Shown here piece after piece: positions 1 to 9,835 of a stretch of DNA of 64,000 nt. The stretch covers positions 248,001 through 312,000 of the forward strand of contig NZ_JOEE01000008.1 of NCBI RefSeq assembly GCF_000720925.1. The letters are read 5' to 3'. The notes beneath the pieces are model-generated. The model was not told the origin of the DNA, did no database searches, and saw only the letters and a program-made list of their open reading frames with translations. The stretch is from Phycicoccus jejuensis (lineage in GTDB: Bacteria > Actinomycetota > Actinomycetes > Actinomycetales > Dermatophilaceae). How positions within the stretch are numbered: position 1 is the stretch's first letter; every line of letters begins with the position of its first letter. Made by a program: the position numbers and the translations under genes.

Positions 1-1218
1 ACGCCGTCTCCGAGCGTATCCCCCACTGCCACAGCGACTCTCGCGCCGGTCGTCACCGGGAACCCGCCGGAGGGCGACATCGAGCCCGACGCCGACCCCA
101 CCCTCTCCCCCGAGGTCGTCGCCGCCCAGGTCGCCGAGGCCGACCGCATCTCCGCCGTCATCGAGGGCTCCACCTCCGAGCTCGCCGTGCAGACCCGGAA
201 GATGGACGAGCTCTCGGCCCGCTCCAACACCGTCCTCGAGGAGCTCGCCGCGGCGACCGACACCGAGAACTACGCCCACGAGGAGGCCGAGGGCGCCCGC
301 GCCGACCTGGCCGCCCTCGAGGACCGGCTGGCCCGGGCCCGGGCCGTGGTCCGCGACTGGGTCTTCGACGTCTACTCCAACGGCGGCGGCAACTCCGACC
401 TCACCGGGATGCTCGACGCGCTCGACGCCCGCGACGACGAGGTGAGCGACCCCCTCGGCGACCTCTCCTACCTGACGGGCGAGCGCACGCGCGCCCTCCA
501 GGAGGTGCGCGTCCTCACCGCCGAGCAGGTCCGCCTGACGACGACCGCCGAGCAGGCCGAGCGGACCGCCACCGACGCCCGCGTCCGCGTCGCCGCCGCG
601 AAGCAGGAGCTCGACGGCGTGATGCGCGAGCAGCGTGAGAAGATCGGCGCGCTGCGGGCGCTGCAGATGAACGAGGTCGACAAGGCCGGCCCCATCGCCA
701 GCGCCCTCGTCGGCGCCAGGACCCCCGAGGCCAAGAAGGCGGCCGCCCGCCTGCGCGACGCGCTCTCGAACGCCGTCGTCGAGACCGCCCACGTCGGCAA
801 GCCGTGCTCCGACGACAGCGGCGACCACCCCAACGGCCAGTTCCCGGACAGCGCGCTCTGCCCGCTGTGGAGCGCCCCGGGCGAGCGCCTCTCCCCTGCC
901 GCGGCCGCCGCCTTCAACGCGATGAGCCAGGCCTACGCCGCGCAGACCGGCAGCCCCCTGTGCGTCACCGACTCCTACCGCTCCTACCCCGAGCAGGTGG
1001 CGATCAAGGGCACCCGCGGCAGCTTCGCCGCCACCCCCGGCACGAGCCGGCACGGTCTCGGCCGAGCCCTCGACCTGTGCGGCGGCATCGACGACTTCGG
1101 CTCGGCGGCCCACCGCTGGATGCGGCAGAACGCACCCCTCTACGGCTGGTTCCACCCCGCGTGGGCGGAGGCCGGCGGTCAGCTCCCCGAGCCGTGGCAC
1201 TGGGAGTACGCGGGCTGA
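1..1218 (+). CDS. Secreted coiled-coil protein with C-terminal M15 (VanY-type) D-Ala-D-Ala carboxypeptidase domain, 5' truncated
   Basis: The frame is open from base 1, so the true start and any signal peptide lie outside the window; 405 residues are visible. The first part is Thr/Pro-rich, followed by about 200 residues of Glu/Ala/Arg-rich heptad-like coiled coil. The last ~140 residues form an M15B peptidase domain: the zinc motif is in SRHGLGRALDLC (His and Asp ligands) and the third ligand region is EPWHWEY at the extreme C-terminus, as usual for VanY-like enzymes. Such enzymes trim D-Ala from cell-wall stem peptides. The coiled coil plus peptidase layout suggests an exported cell-wall protein, but export cannot be seen here. 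Family assignment is firm; substrate is inferred. Confidence 0.85.
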   Translation, partial: TPSPSVSPTATATLAPVVTGNPPEGDIEPDADPTLSPEVVAAQVAEADRISAVIEGSTSELAVQTRKMDELSARSNTVLEELAAATDTENYAHEEAEGARADLAALEDRLARARAVVRDWVFDVYSNGGGNSDLTGMLDALDARDDEVSDPLGDLSYLTGERTRALQEVRVLTAEQVRLTTTAEQAERTATDARVRVAAAKQELDGVMREQREKIGALRALQMNEVDKAGPIASALVGARTPEAKKAAARLRDALSNAVVETAHVGKPCSDDSGDHPNGQFPDSALCPLWSAPGERLSPAAAAAFNAMSQAYAAQTGSPLCVTDSYRSYPEQVAIKGTRGSFAATPGTSRHGLGRALDLCGGIDDFGSAAHRWMRQNAPLYGWFHPAWAEAGGQLPEPWHWEYAG

Positions 1219-1288
1219 GCGGTGACGCGCCCGACCGAGTAGCGCGACCTACGGCGGCGCCGCCCCCGCGTGTGGAACGCTGCCGCTC

Positions 1289-2851
1289 ATGACGACGCAG
1301 TCCGAGGCCACCGACGCCTGGGCCGACACCACCCGCTACCACCGCCCCTGGTACTGGTACGACTGGGCCAACTCGGCCTTCGTGACGACGGTGGGCACCG
1401 TCCTGTTCGGCCCCTACCTCACCGAGGTCGCGACCGAGGCGGCCTGCCCCGGGCTCGCCGAGGACGCCCGCTGCACGACCGACCTGTACGTGGTCCCCGC
1501 GGCCGAAGGCCTGCCGGGCTGGGTCCCCGGCCTCGCGATGGTCGCGGCCGTCGCGCTGCTCGTCGGCCTCGTCCTCTCGCTCGTCGCGTACGCGCGCGAC
1601 ACGCGCCTGCCCTACCGTCCCTCGACCCTCGTCCCGCCGCTGGCGCTGGCCACCGTCGTCCTCGTCCTCACCGCGCCGCTGGACCCGGGGTCGGTCGCGC
1701 CGTACACGGTGACGCTGGCGACCATCGTCTCCGCGGTCCTGCTCGTCTTCGTCGGCGCCGTCACGGACCGCACGCCCCGCCCGGCGCGCCTCATGGGCGT
1801 CTTCGCCTGGACCGGCTCGGCGGCCGCGGTGCTGCTGTACTTCCTGTCCGGCACGAACTGGCGCTTCGGGGCCCTGATGATGATCATCGCCTCGATCAGC
1901 CTCGGAGCCTCGCTCGTCGTCTACGACGCGCTGCTGTGCCGCATCGCCCGCCCGGACGACCGCGACCGCGTCTCCAGCCGCGGCTGGGCCCTGGGCTACC
2001 TCGGTGGCGGCCTGCTCCTCGCGGTCAACCTCGTCATCGTCAGCAAGCCCGAGCTCGTCGGTGCCACGACCGGCACCGCGGTCCGCATCAGCCTCCTCTC
2101 GGCCGGCCTCTGGTGGGCGCTGTTCACCCTCATCCCGGTCGTCGGGATGTGGAACCTGCGCGGAGCCCCGCGCACCGAGCTCGCGGACGCGCCGCGGGCG
2201 GGCATCGTGGGCGGCAGCCTCAGCCAGCTCGGACACACCTTCCGTGACCTGCGCGCCTACCCGAACACGTTGCTGTTCCTGCTCGCCTACCTCTTCTTCA
2301 ACGACGGCATCCAGACGGTCATCTCCTCGAGCAGCCTCTACGGCGCCGAGCAGCTGAAGTTCGAGCAGAGCCAGCTCATCGCCCTGATCCTCCTCGTGCA
2401 GTTCGTCGCCTTCGGCGGCGCGCTGCTCTTCGGCTGGCTCGCCGCCCGCTGGGGGGCCTGGCGCACGATCCTGCGCAGCCTGGTCGCGTGGTCGGCGATC
2501 GTCGTCCTCGCGTTCTTCCTGCCCGAGAAGGCGTTCCTGCCCTTCCTCGTCCTCGGGATCTTCATCGGGATCGTCCTCGGCGGCAGCCAGGCCCTCAGCC
2601 GCTCGCTCTTCTCGCAGCTGGTCCCCCGCGCCCGGGAGGCCGAGTTCTTCGCCTTCTACCAGGCGATGGAGCGCGGCACCTCGTGGTTCGGGGCGCTGAT
2701 CTTCGGGGTCGTCCACCAGCTCACCGACTCCTACCGCCCGGCGATCGTCGCGCTCGTCGTCTTCTTCGTCCTCGGCTACCTCGTCCTTCGGCGTGTCGAC
2801 GTCCGACAGGGCATCATGGACGCGGGGAACGAGCTGCCGCGGATCGTGTGA
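1289..2851 (+). CDS. MFS transporter, UMF1 / Atg22-like family
   Basis: 520 residues with about twelve hydrophobic segments. The N-terminal signature RPWYWYDWANSAF is typical of the UMF1 branch of the major facilitator superfamily, related to yeast Atg22 vacuolar effluxers. A loop of polar residues after helix 1 holds two Cys. Members are integral cytoplasmic-membrane proteins; the substrate is unknown, with amino acid efflux suggested only by analogy to Atg22. The ATG at 1289 is the first in frame and starts just ahead of the conserved N-terminal motif. It stands alone between the M15 peptidase gene and rbpA. Confidence 0.88.
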   Translation: MTTQSEATDAWADTTRYHRPWYWYDWANSAFVTTVGTVLFGPYLTEVATEAACPGLAEDARCTTDLYVVPAAEGLPGWVPGLAMVAAVALLVGLVLSLVAYARDTRLPYRPSTLVPPLALATVVLVLTAPLDPGSVAPYTVTLATIVSAVLLVFVGAVTDRTPRPARLMGVFAWTGSAAAVLLYFLSGTNWRFGALMMIIASISLGASLVVYDALLCRIARPDDRDRVSSRGWALGYLGGGLLLAVNLVIVSKPELVGATTGTAVRISLLSAGLWWALFTLIPVVGMWNLRGAPRTELADAPRAGIVGGSLSQLGHTFRDLRAYPNTLLFLLAYLFFNDGIQTVISSSSLYGAEQLKFEQSQLIALILLVQFVAFGGALLFGWLAARWGAWRTILRSLVAWSAIVVLAFFLPEKAFLPFLVLGIFIGIVLGGSQALSRSLFSQLVPRAREAEFFAFYQAMERGTSWFGALIFGVVHQLTDSYRPAIVALVVFFVLGYLVLRRVDVRQGIMDAGNELPRIV

Positions 2852-2900
2852 GCCCTCGGGTGATCTGCGTCACACGCCCGCCTGCCATCCGGTGACCCCC

Positions 2901-2926
2901 GGAACAACGAACCCCGGCCGCACGTT
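2901..2926 (+). promoter_or_regulatory. SigR/SigH-type promoter of rbpA (GGAAC-N18-GTT)
   Basis: GGAAC at 2901-2905 is followed after exactly 18 bases by GTT at 2924-2926. This matches the consensus of the actinobacterial disulfide-stress sigma factor SigR/SigH (GGAAT or GGAAC, 18-19 bases, GTT). rbpA is an established SigR target in Streptomyces, which supports the call. The leader before the ATG at 2990 would be roughly 55 nt. Confidence 0.75.
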
Positions 2927-2989
2927 CTCCAACCATTGACCCGGCCGCGAGGACCCCGGCCCGGGACATTCGAACTCCGGGAGACACCC

Positions 2990-3349
2990 ATGGCAGAGCG
3001 AAGCCTGCGCGGCAGCCGGCTCGGCGCCCTCAGCATGGAGACGGACGCGAACGTCGTCCCCTCCGACCGCAACATCACGACCTACCTGTGCCCCAACGGC
3101 CACACCATCGAGCTCCCCTTCTCCGTCGAGGCCGACGTGCCGCCGACGTGGGAGTGCCGGTGCGGCGCCGAGGCCAAGCTCCAGGGGGGTGGCCCTGAGC
3201 CCGAGGCCAAGCCCGTCAAGCCGCAGCGCACCCACTGGGACATGCTGCTCGAGCGTCGCTCCATCCCCGAGCTCGAGGAGCTGCTCGAGGAGCGCCTGAC
3301 GCTGCTGCGCCAGTCGCGCGGCGAGAAGACCTCGCGCAAGACGGCCTGA
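2990..3349 (+). CDS. rbpA: RNA polymerase-binding protein RbpA
   Basis: 119 residues; the start MAERSLRGSRLGA is the conserved RbpA N-terminus, and the ATG at 2990 has a GGGAGA ribosome-binding site 5-6 bases upstream. The central part holds the zinc-ribbon-like core, with Cys in YLCPNGH and in ECRCGA. The C-terminal basic linker and helix (WDMLLERRSIPELEELLEE) form the sigma-interacting domain. RbpA binds RNA polymerase and group 1/2 sigma factors and stabilises the open complex. The gene is monocistronic, with a SigR-type promoter upstream and a strong hairpin downstream, consistent with induction by thiol-oxidative stress as in Streptomyces. Confidence 0.97.
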   Translation: MAERSLRGSRLGALSMETDANVVPSDRNITTYLCPNGHTIELPFSVEADVPPTWECRCGAEAKLQGGGPEPEAKPVKPQRTHWDMLLERRSIPELEELLEERLTLLRQSRGEKTSRKTA

Positions 3350-3366
3350 GCCGTCCACCCCACGCC

Positions 3367-3401
3367 GGAGCCCCGGTCACCGAGCAGGTGACCGGGGCTC
3401 C
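3367..3401 (+). terminator. Intrinsic terminator after rbpA
   Basis: Perfect 15-bp inverted repeat GGAGCCCCGGTCACC (3367-3381) and its complement (3387-3401) around a 5-nt loop, 18 bases past the rbpA stop. Only a weak T-rich tail follows, as is common for hairpin terminators in high-GC actinobacteria. It lies between convergent rbpA and fxsA and could serve both strands. Confidence 0.85.
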
Positions 3402-3436
3402 GTCGTGCGTGGCGCCGGACGTCGTGGGACGCCGGG

Positions 3437-3921
3437 TCAGCCGACGATCTGTCCCTGGACGACGTCGGGCGGGCCCTCCCCCGGGCGCCGCGGACCGCCG
3501 AAGGGCGCGAGCAGCCGCCGGGCGACCACCGCCTCGAGCCACACCCGGGCCAGCGGACGCGTCCACGGCAGGAGCACGAGCGCCCCGAGCAGGTCGGTGA
3601 GGAAGCCCGGGACGAGCAGCAGGACGCCCCCGACGAGCACGAGCACGCCGTCGGCGAGCTCGCGGGCCGGCATCCGGCCGCTGCGCAGGGCGTCGCGCAG
3701 GGCCGCCCAGGCGCGGGAGCCCTCCCGGCGGATGACCCACGCACCGAGCACGGAGGTGAGCAGGAGGAGCAGGACGGTGGGCCAGCCGCCGATCGCGTCG
3801 CCGACGAGGACGACGGTCGAGATCTCGAGCAGCGGGACGAGCACGAGGACGACGACGAGCAGGCGGCGCACCAGCCGTCCACGCCGGCCTCGGCCGGCGT
3901 AGGGGGTGGCACCGGGGTGGT

Positions 3922-3925
<4 letters not shown>
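3437..3925 (-). CDS. fxsA: FxsA family membrane protein
   Basis: About 162 residues. After a basic N-terminal stretch come hydrophobic segments (LLVVVLVLVPLLEI, then VLLLLLTSVLGAWVI, then VLVGGVLLLVPGFLTDLLG), the pattern of FxsA; the PGFLTD motif is highly characteristic. In E. coli FxsA relieves F exclusion of phage T7, but its normal cellular role is not known. I chose the GTG at 3925 because it overlaps the ppm stop as GTGA; a TTG twelve bases further upstream (3937) is also open. It is the last gene of the lnt-ppm-fxsA run, so it is probably co-transcribed with lipoprotein and glycolipid genes. Confidence 0.85.
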
Positions 3926-4693
<768 letters not shown>

Positions 4694-4701
<8 letters not shown>

Positions 4702-6274
4702 CGGGGTGTTCCTCGGGTGGGCTGGACTCTGCCGTCACCCTAACGCGCCGGCCCACCCGCACCGACGACAGGACGAGCAGGGCCAGCAGCGCGCTCGCGA
4801 GCAGCACCGGGGCCTCCCCCACCCGGTCGGCCGGCGTCGTCTCCGTCCGCACGACGACGGGTTCGGCGGCCTGTGCGGCGGTGAAGAGCCCGGTCTCGGC
4901 GGAGACGCTGCCGTCGGGTGCGACGAACCCGGACACGCCGACCGTGGAGACGTGGACGACGCTGCGGCCGTGCTCGATGGCCCGGATGCGGGAGATCGCG
5001 AACTGCTGCTCGCTCTCGGCGGTGTAGCCGAAGGTCGCGTTGTTCGTCTGGACGACGAGCACCGAGGGCGTGGTGCCGGCCGCCGCGACGCTGTCGCGCA
5101 TCAGGCCGTCGTAGGCGACCTCGAAGCAGATGGTCGGCAGGGCCACGTACGCGCCGCCCGCCGCCGGCACCCGGAAGACGCCGATCGTGTCGCCGGCGAC
5201 GAAGTTGCCGGCGAGGTTGGCCATCGGGGTGAACATCGCGAAGAACTCGCGGTGCGGGATGTACTCGGCGAACGGCACCGGGTGCAGCTTCGTGTAGCGC
5301 TGCGGCTGACCGGAGCCGGTGTAGAAGAGCGAGACGTTGGAGTTGGCCCCGACCGGCTCGGCGAGCACGGCGCCGATCATGAGCGGGACGCCGACCTCGG
5401 CCTGCGACGCGCGGATCTCGGCGTCGGCGTCGGCGTTGCGGAACGGGTCGATGTCCGAGGCGTTCTCGGGCCAGACGACGAGGCTGAGGTCCTCCGGGGC
5501 CTTCTTCGCGAGCTCGAAGGTGCCCTTGACGTGGTTGTCGAGCACGGCCCGCCGCTGGGCGTTGAACTCCAGCCCCGCCGTGGGGACGTTGCCCTGGACG
5601 AAGCCGATCGTCTCGGGGCGGCCGTCGGTTGGCAGGGGCAGCAGTCCGGCGGCGAGCGGGGCGACGGCGACGAGGAGCCCCGCGACGACGCGGCCCGGCC
5701 GGCGTCCGACGAGGCCCCACCCGAGGGCCAGGAGGCCGGTGCCGACGACGGCCACGGCGAAGGTGACCCCGGGGGCCCCGAGCCAGCGGGCGACGTGCGC
5801 CAGCGGGCTGTCGGCCTGGCTGAAGGCCAGTCGCGCCCACGGGAACCCGCCGTACGGAGTGGTGGAGCGCGCCCACTCCTGGGCCACCCAGGCGAGCGGG
5901 ACGAGGAGCAGCGCCGCGCGTCGGTGCCCGGCAGCGACCAGGCGTCGCCCGGCGTACCCGACGACGGCGCCCATCATGGCGAGGTAGAGCGCCTCGAGGG
6001 TCGCGAGGGCGAACCAGGGCAGCCTGCCCACGTACACCCCGGACCACGAGAGGGTCGGGACGAAGAACGCCAGGCCGGCGACGAGGCCGAGGAGGAACCC
6101 GCGCGCGGCGCCGGCCACGAGGACGACGGCCCCGAGCAGCGCCACGCCGACCGGGGCGAGCCACCACAGGTCGTGCGTGGGGAAGGCGAGCCAGAGCGCG
6201 AGGCCGGCGAGGACGGCACCGACGAGGGCGGCCGGCAGCCGGAGCGGGGTGGGCACCGGCCCACGGTAGGTCAC
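4694..6274 (-). CDS. lnt: Apolipoprotein N-acyltransferase
   Basis: 526 residues from the GTG at 6274, which overlaps the upstream stop as GTGA. The N-terminal ~215 residues carry several membrane helices, then a periplasm-facing carbon-nitrogen hydrolase domain with the catalytic triad: E270 in VWPENAS, K329 in YTKLHPVPFAEY and C383 in PTICFEV. A last helix precedes the C-terminus (LLASALLALLVLSSV). Lnt adds the third acyl chain to the N-terminal Cys of lipoproteins. The frame extends upstream over kal, but that part has no Lnt similarity. It is followed by ppm, as in the mycobacterial Ppm1 fusion. Confidence 0.94.
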
Positions 6275-6663
6275 CCGGCTGGGGGGACCACGACCACCCC
6301 GCGGGCGGTCGTGGCGAGCACCGGCGGGTCGAGGACGTCGGCCGCCGACTCCCCGCGCTCCGGGGCGCCACGGCCGACGACGCGGACCTCGAACTCCATC
6401 TCGCGCGAGCGGCTGCCGACCCGGACGATCCGGGCCTCGATCTCGATGACGTCGCCGGCCCGCACCGGCGCGCGGAACTGCACGTCGGAGTAGGAGGCGA
6501 AGAGTCCCTCGTCGCCGTCGGTGACGATGCACATCTCGGTGGCGACGTCGCCGAACGCGGCGAGGCTGTACGCGCCGTCGACGAGGTTGCCGGCGTAGTG
6601 CGCGTGCGAGTACGGGACGTAGCGGCGGTGGGTGACGGTGCGGCCGACCTCGGCTCGGGTCAT
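6271..6663 (-). CDS. kal: 3-aminobutyryl-CoA ammonia-lyase (hotdog fold)
   Basis: 130 residues of a single hotdog domain. The segment SHAHYAGNLVDGA followed by FGDVATEMCIVTDGDEGLF closely matches Kal of lysine-fermenting bacteria. Kal removes ammonia from L-3-aminobutyryl-CoA to give crotonyl-CoA, the step after thiolytic cleavage of 3-keto-5-aminohexanoate. Its ATG at 6663 overlaps the kamE stop (ATGA), and its stop overlaps the lnt start (GTGA). A general thioesterase or MaoC-like dehydratase was considered; the tight coupling to kamE and kamD and the motif match make Kal the better call. Confidence 0.85.
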   Translation of the reverse strand: MTRAEVGRTVTHRRYVPYSHAHYAGNLVDGAYSLAAFGDVATEMCIVTDGDEGLFASYSDVQFRAPVRAGDVIEIEARIVRVGSRSREMEFEVRVVGRGAPERGESAADVLDPPVLATTARGVVVVPPAG

Positions 6664-7451
6664 CGCTGCTCTCCTCGGGGGTCGGTGCTCGTGCGGGGGG
6701 CGACGAGCTCGTGGACGAGGTAGGACGCCACCTCGCCGGGGGTGGTGCCGCGGCCGAAGACGCGGTCGACACCGAGCGTCGAGGCCGAGCCCTCCTCGAA
6801 GCGCGGGCCGCCGACGACGAGCAGCGGCACCTCCCCGGCGGGGAACGCCTCGCGGAAGGCGGCCGACATCGTCGTCGTGTTGTGGATGTGGGCGTCCTTC
6901 TGGGTGACGACCTGCGAGACGAGGACCGCGTCGGCGCCGACCTCGCGGGCGCTCGCCACGAGCTCCGGCACGAGGACCTGCGCGCCGAGGTTGACGACCT
7001 TCATCTCGCGGTAGTACTCCAGGCCCTTCTCACCGGCGAAGCCCTTGATGTTGAGGATGGCGTCGATGCCGACCGTGTGCGCGTCGGTGCCGATGCACGC
7101 GCCGACGACGACGAGCTTGCGCCCCAGGTGGCTCCGGATCGCCTGGTTGACCTCGGACGAGCCGAGCAGCGGGAACTCGCGCTCGACGACCTGGACCTCG
7201 CGCAGGTCGACGAGGTGGGTGACCGAGCCGTAGACGACGAAGAACGTGAAGTGCGGTCCCATCGCCTTGGCGTGCACGAGCAGCGCCGGGCTCATGCCCA
7301 TCTTCGCGGCGAGCTGGAGGGCGGCCCCCTCGGCGCGCTTGTCGTGCGGCAGCGGCAGGGTGAAGGAGACCTGCACCATCCCGTCGCCGGTCGTGTCGCC
7401 GTAGGGGCGCACGAGGGGGCCGGGCGTGGCCGGGGTGGGGGTCGCGCTCAT
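6660..7451 (-). CDS. kamE: Lysine 5,6-aminomutase beta subunit (B12- and PLP-binding)
   Basis: 263 residues. The cobalamin-binding DxHxxG motif is D123-A-H125-T-V-G128, and K136 lies eleven residues after the His. That is the same spacing as His133/Lys144 of the Clostridium sticklandii beta subunit, where the Lys forms the PLP Schiff base. With KamD it moves the epsilon-amino group of L-beta-lysine (or D-lysine) to carbon 5 using adenosylcobalamin and PLP. Start ATG at 7451 overlaps the kamD stop (ATGA), and the stop overlaps the kal start, so all three are translationally coupled. It needs cobalamin, as does metH elsewhere in the window. Confidence 0.93.
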   Translation of the reverse strand: MSATPTPATPGPLVRPYGDTTGDGMVQVSFTLPLPHDKRAEGAALQLAAKMGMSPALLVHAKAMGPHFTFFVVYGSVTHLVDLREVQVVEREFPLLGSSEVNQAIRSHLGRKLVVVGACIGTDAHTVGIDAILNIKGFAGEKGLEYYREMKVVNLGAQVLVPELVASAREVGADAVLVSQVVTQKDAHIHNTTTMSAAFREAFPAGEVPLLVVGGPRFEEGSASTLGVDRVFGRGTTPGEVASYLVHELVAPRTSTDPRGEQR

Positions 7452-9055
7452 CGGGTGGCCCCTTCCTCGAGGAGGGCGGTCGCGGGGTTGTCGTAGCCGT
7501 CGGCCTTGACGAAGACGCCGTCGAGGCCCTTGCCCTTGGTCGGCGGCCGCTTCATCGCCCCGAACGTGCCGTCGGTGATCGCGGCGAGCAGCGGCTGCGG
7601 GTACTGCGTGCCGCGGGTGCTCGTGTCGGTGACGATCGTGTCGAGCAGGTCGACCGCCTCCGAGAGCACCTGGCGGGCGCGGGTCTGGATGAATCCGTCG
7701 CGCGGCGGGTGGAAGTCCTCGGTGAGGCCGCCGGCCGCGTCCATGACGTAGCGGACGTTCTGGAGGGCGAGGTCGCGGTCGGAGAGCCACGGCGTGACGA
7801 CGGCCTCGGTCATCATCCCGACGAGGAGGATGCCCTGCCCGGTCATCGCGCCGACGAGGTTGAAGAACCCGTCGAGGAGGTAGCCGCGGAAGACGTCACC
7901 GGTCATGTGCTTCGTCGGCGGCATCCACTTCAGGGGCGCGTCCGGGAAGAGCTGACGGGCGAGCAGGGCGTGGGCCAGCTCCATCCGGAAGCTGTCGGGG
8001 ATGTCGGGGTTGATCTCGAACGCGTGCCCGAGGCCGAGCTGCCAGTCCTCGAGGCCCGCCTCCTTGGCGAAGTACTCGTTGAGCAGCTGGCTGACCGTGA
8101 CGGTGTGCGCGGCCTCGACGGCGTCGGCGGTCGTCAGGTAGTTGTCCTCGCCGGTGTTGATGATGATGCCGGCGCGCGCGTGGACCTGGCGGCTGAAGCG
8201 TTGGTCGACGAAGGTGCGGATCGGGTTGATGTCGCGGAAGAGGATCCCGTACATCGAGTCGTTGAGCATCATGTCGAGCCGCTCGAGCCCGGCGAGGGCG
8301 GCGATCTCGGGCATGCAGAGGCCGCTGGCGTAGTTGGTCAGGCGGACGTACCGGCCGAGCTCGCGGCTGCTCTCGTCGAGGGCGGCGCGCATCAGGCGGA
8401 AGTTCTCCTGCGTCGCGTAGGTGCCGGCGTACCCCTCGCGCGTCGCGCCCTCGGGGACGAAGTCGAGGAGGCTCTGCCCGGTGGAGCGGATGACCGCGAT
8501 GATGTCGGCGCCCTCGCGGGCGGCGGCCTGCGCCTGCGGGATGTCCTCGTGGATGTCGCCGGTCGCCACGATCAGGTAGACCCACGGGGTGCGCGGTGCG
8601 TCACCGACCTTGGCGATCATCCGCTCCCGGGCGCGGCGCTGGGAGTCGACCGTGCGGACGCCCTTCGCGACGGCGCTGCGGGCGGCCTTGCGCGAGCCGG
8701 TGAGGTCACGCCCCTCAGGGAGGCGGAACGACACTCCCCCGCTGCTCGCCTTCTGGGCGAGCGTCAGCAGGTCCGGGGCCTCGCCGCGGCGCAGGGCGTC
8801 CCAGACCGGGGTGGTGACGCCGTGCTCGAGCCCGACCTCGCCGCGCACCGCGTCGACGAGGTGGTTGACCCACGGCGTGCCCTCGTGGTCGGCACCGGAG
8901 AGACCGGCCAGGCGCAGCGTGGCGCGCTCGACGGAGACGGTCGTGTGGGCTCGGGCGAGGTCGACGACGGGCTTGCCGGCGCGCCGTGCGAGGCTGCGGG
9001 CCTTGCGGACGACGGCGGGGTCGAGGTCGAGCAGGGCAGGACGACGCGAAGACAC
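7448..9055 (-). CDS. kamD: Lysine 5,6-aminomutase alpha subunit
   Basis: 535 residues, close to the usual alpha-subunit length (about 515-535). The conserved middle includes the region around GADIIAVIRSTGQSLLDFVP, and the family-specific C-terminal LPPTKHMTGDVFRG-like segment is present. The protein forms the TIM-barrel catalytic half of the aminomutase with KamE. The GTG at 9055 follows a -10-like TAGATT (9067-9062) by six bases, so the operon kamD-kamE-kal(-lnt-ppm-fxsA) may begin with a leaderless mRNA. It belongs to the beta-lysine pathway with kdd and kamA, which lie 5-7 kb away. Confidence 0.93.
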   Translation of the reverse strand: MSSRRPALLDLDPAVVRKARSLARRAGKPVVDLARAHTTVSVERATLRLAGLSGADHEGTPWVNHLVDAVRGEVGLEHGVTTPVWDALRRGEAPDLLTLAQKASSGGVSFRLPEGRDLTGSRKAARSAVAKGVRTVDSQRRARERMIAKVGDAPRTPWVYLIVATGDIHEDIPQAQAAAREGADIIAVIRSTGQSLLDFVPEGATREGYAGTYATQENFRLMRAALDESSRELGRYVRLTNYASGLCMPEIAALAGLERLDMMLNDSMYGILFRDINPIRTFVDQRFSRQVHARAGIIINTGEDNYLTTADAVEAAHTVTVSQLLNEYFAKEAGLEDWQLGLGHAFEINPDIPDSFRMELAHALLARQLFPDAPLKWMPPTKHMTGDVFRGYLLDGFFNLVGAMTGQGILLVGMMTEAVVTPWLSDRDLALQNVRYVMDAAGGLTEDFHPPRDGFIQTRARQVLSEAVDLLDTIVTDTSTRGTQYPQPLLAAITDGTFGAMKRPPTKGKGLDGVFVKADGYDNPATALLEEGATR

Positions 9056-9182
9056 GGCGTCAATCTAGCAATTCGGCCGCAGAACTTGTAGCGGATCCGG
9101 CCGCGCGCCGCAGATCCTCGCGGCGCGACCCGGGCACGAGAACTCGATGGAAGCGCGCGTCCCCGTCTGGTTCGATCGAGGG

Positions 9183-9764
9183 ATGAGCGACGACCCCGGC
9201 CTGCCCCCGGTCCGCCCGCGCCGGGACGGGGACCTCGTGCTCCGCCCGGCCGTCGAGGCGGACGTCGCGGCCGTCATGGCGTGGCGCAACCACCCCGACG
9301 TCGCCCGGTGGCTGCTGCGCACGACGATGACCGAGGCCGAGATGCTCGAGCGCCTCCGGGATCGACCGGAGTGGACCCTGCCGCTCGCCGTCGAGCACGA
9401 GGGGCGCGTCGTGGGGACCGCGTTCGTCGACGTCCTCGACGGCATGGGCCAGGACGGCGGCACCGAGCACCTGCGCTCCGAGGGGCTGGTGGGGTACCTC
9501 TTCGACCCCGCGGTGCACGGGCGCGGCTTCGCGAGCCGCACGCTGGTGCTGCTCCTGGAGATCGCGTTCGAGGACCTGCGGCTGCGGCGGGTGACGGCCG
9601 GCTGCTTCGCGGACAACATCGGTTCGTGGAAGGTCATGGAGAAGGCGGGGATGCGGCGCGAGCAGCACGGCGTCCGCGACTCCTGGCACGCCGAGCTCGG
9701 GTGGGTCGACGGCCTGACCTACGCCCTGCTGCGCGAGGAGTGGATGGAACGAGAAGCGCGCTGA
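9183..9764 (+). CDS. GNAT family N-acetyltransferase (RimJ/RimL-like)
   Basis: 193 residues with a GNAT fold. The N-terminal half starts LVLRPAVEADVAAVMAWRNHPDVARWL; the acetyl-CoA loop region is GYLFDPAVHGRGFASRTL (V..HGRGFA in place of the canonical Q/RxxGxG/A), followed by RVTAGCFADNIGSWKVMEKAGM, the C-terminal signature of RimJ/RimL-type enzymes. The ATG at 9183 is preferred over an upstream in-frame ATG at 9147 because conserved sequence begins after it. It is divergent from kamD and ahead of the DUF222/HNH gene. Substrate unknown. Confidence 0.85.
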   Translation: MSDDPGLPPVRPRRDGDLVLRPAVEADVAAVMAWRNHPDVARWLLRTTMTEAEMLERLRDRPEWTLPLAVEHEGRVVGTAFVDVLDGMGQDGGTEHLRSEGLVGYLFDPAVHGRGFASRTLVLLLEIAFEDLRLRRVTAGCFADNIGSWKVMEKAGMRREQHGVRDSWHAELGWVDGLTYALLREEWMEREAR

Positions 9765-9835
9765 ACGTCGTTGAGGGCCGCTCGGAACCGGCTGTCGTGG
9801 GCGGATGTTCGTTGTCCACAGATGCCTACTAGCGC

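Noticed and set aside
6271..6663. MaoC-like dehydratase or acyl-CoA thioesterase instead of Kal
   Set aside because: The fold fits all three, but the sequence around HAHYAGNLVDGA and GDVATEM and the coupling to kamE favour 3-aminobutyryl-CoA ammonia-lyase.
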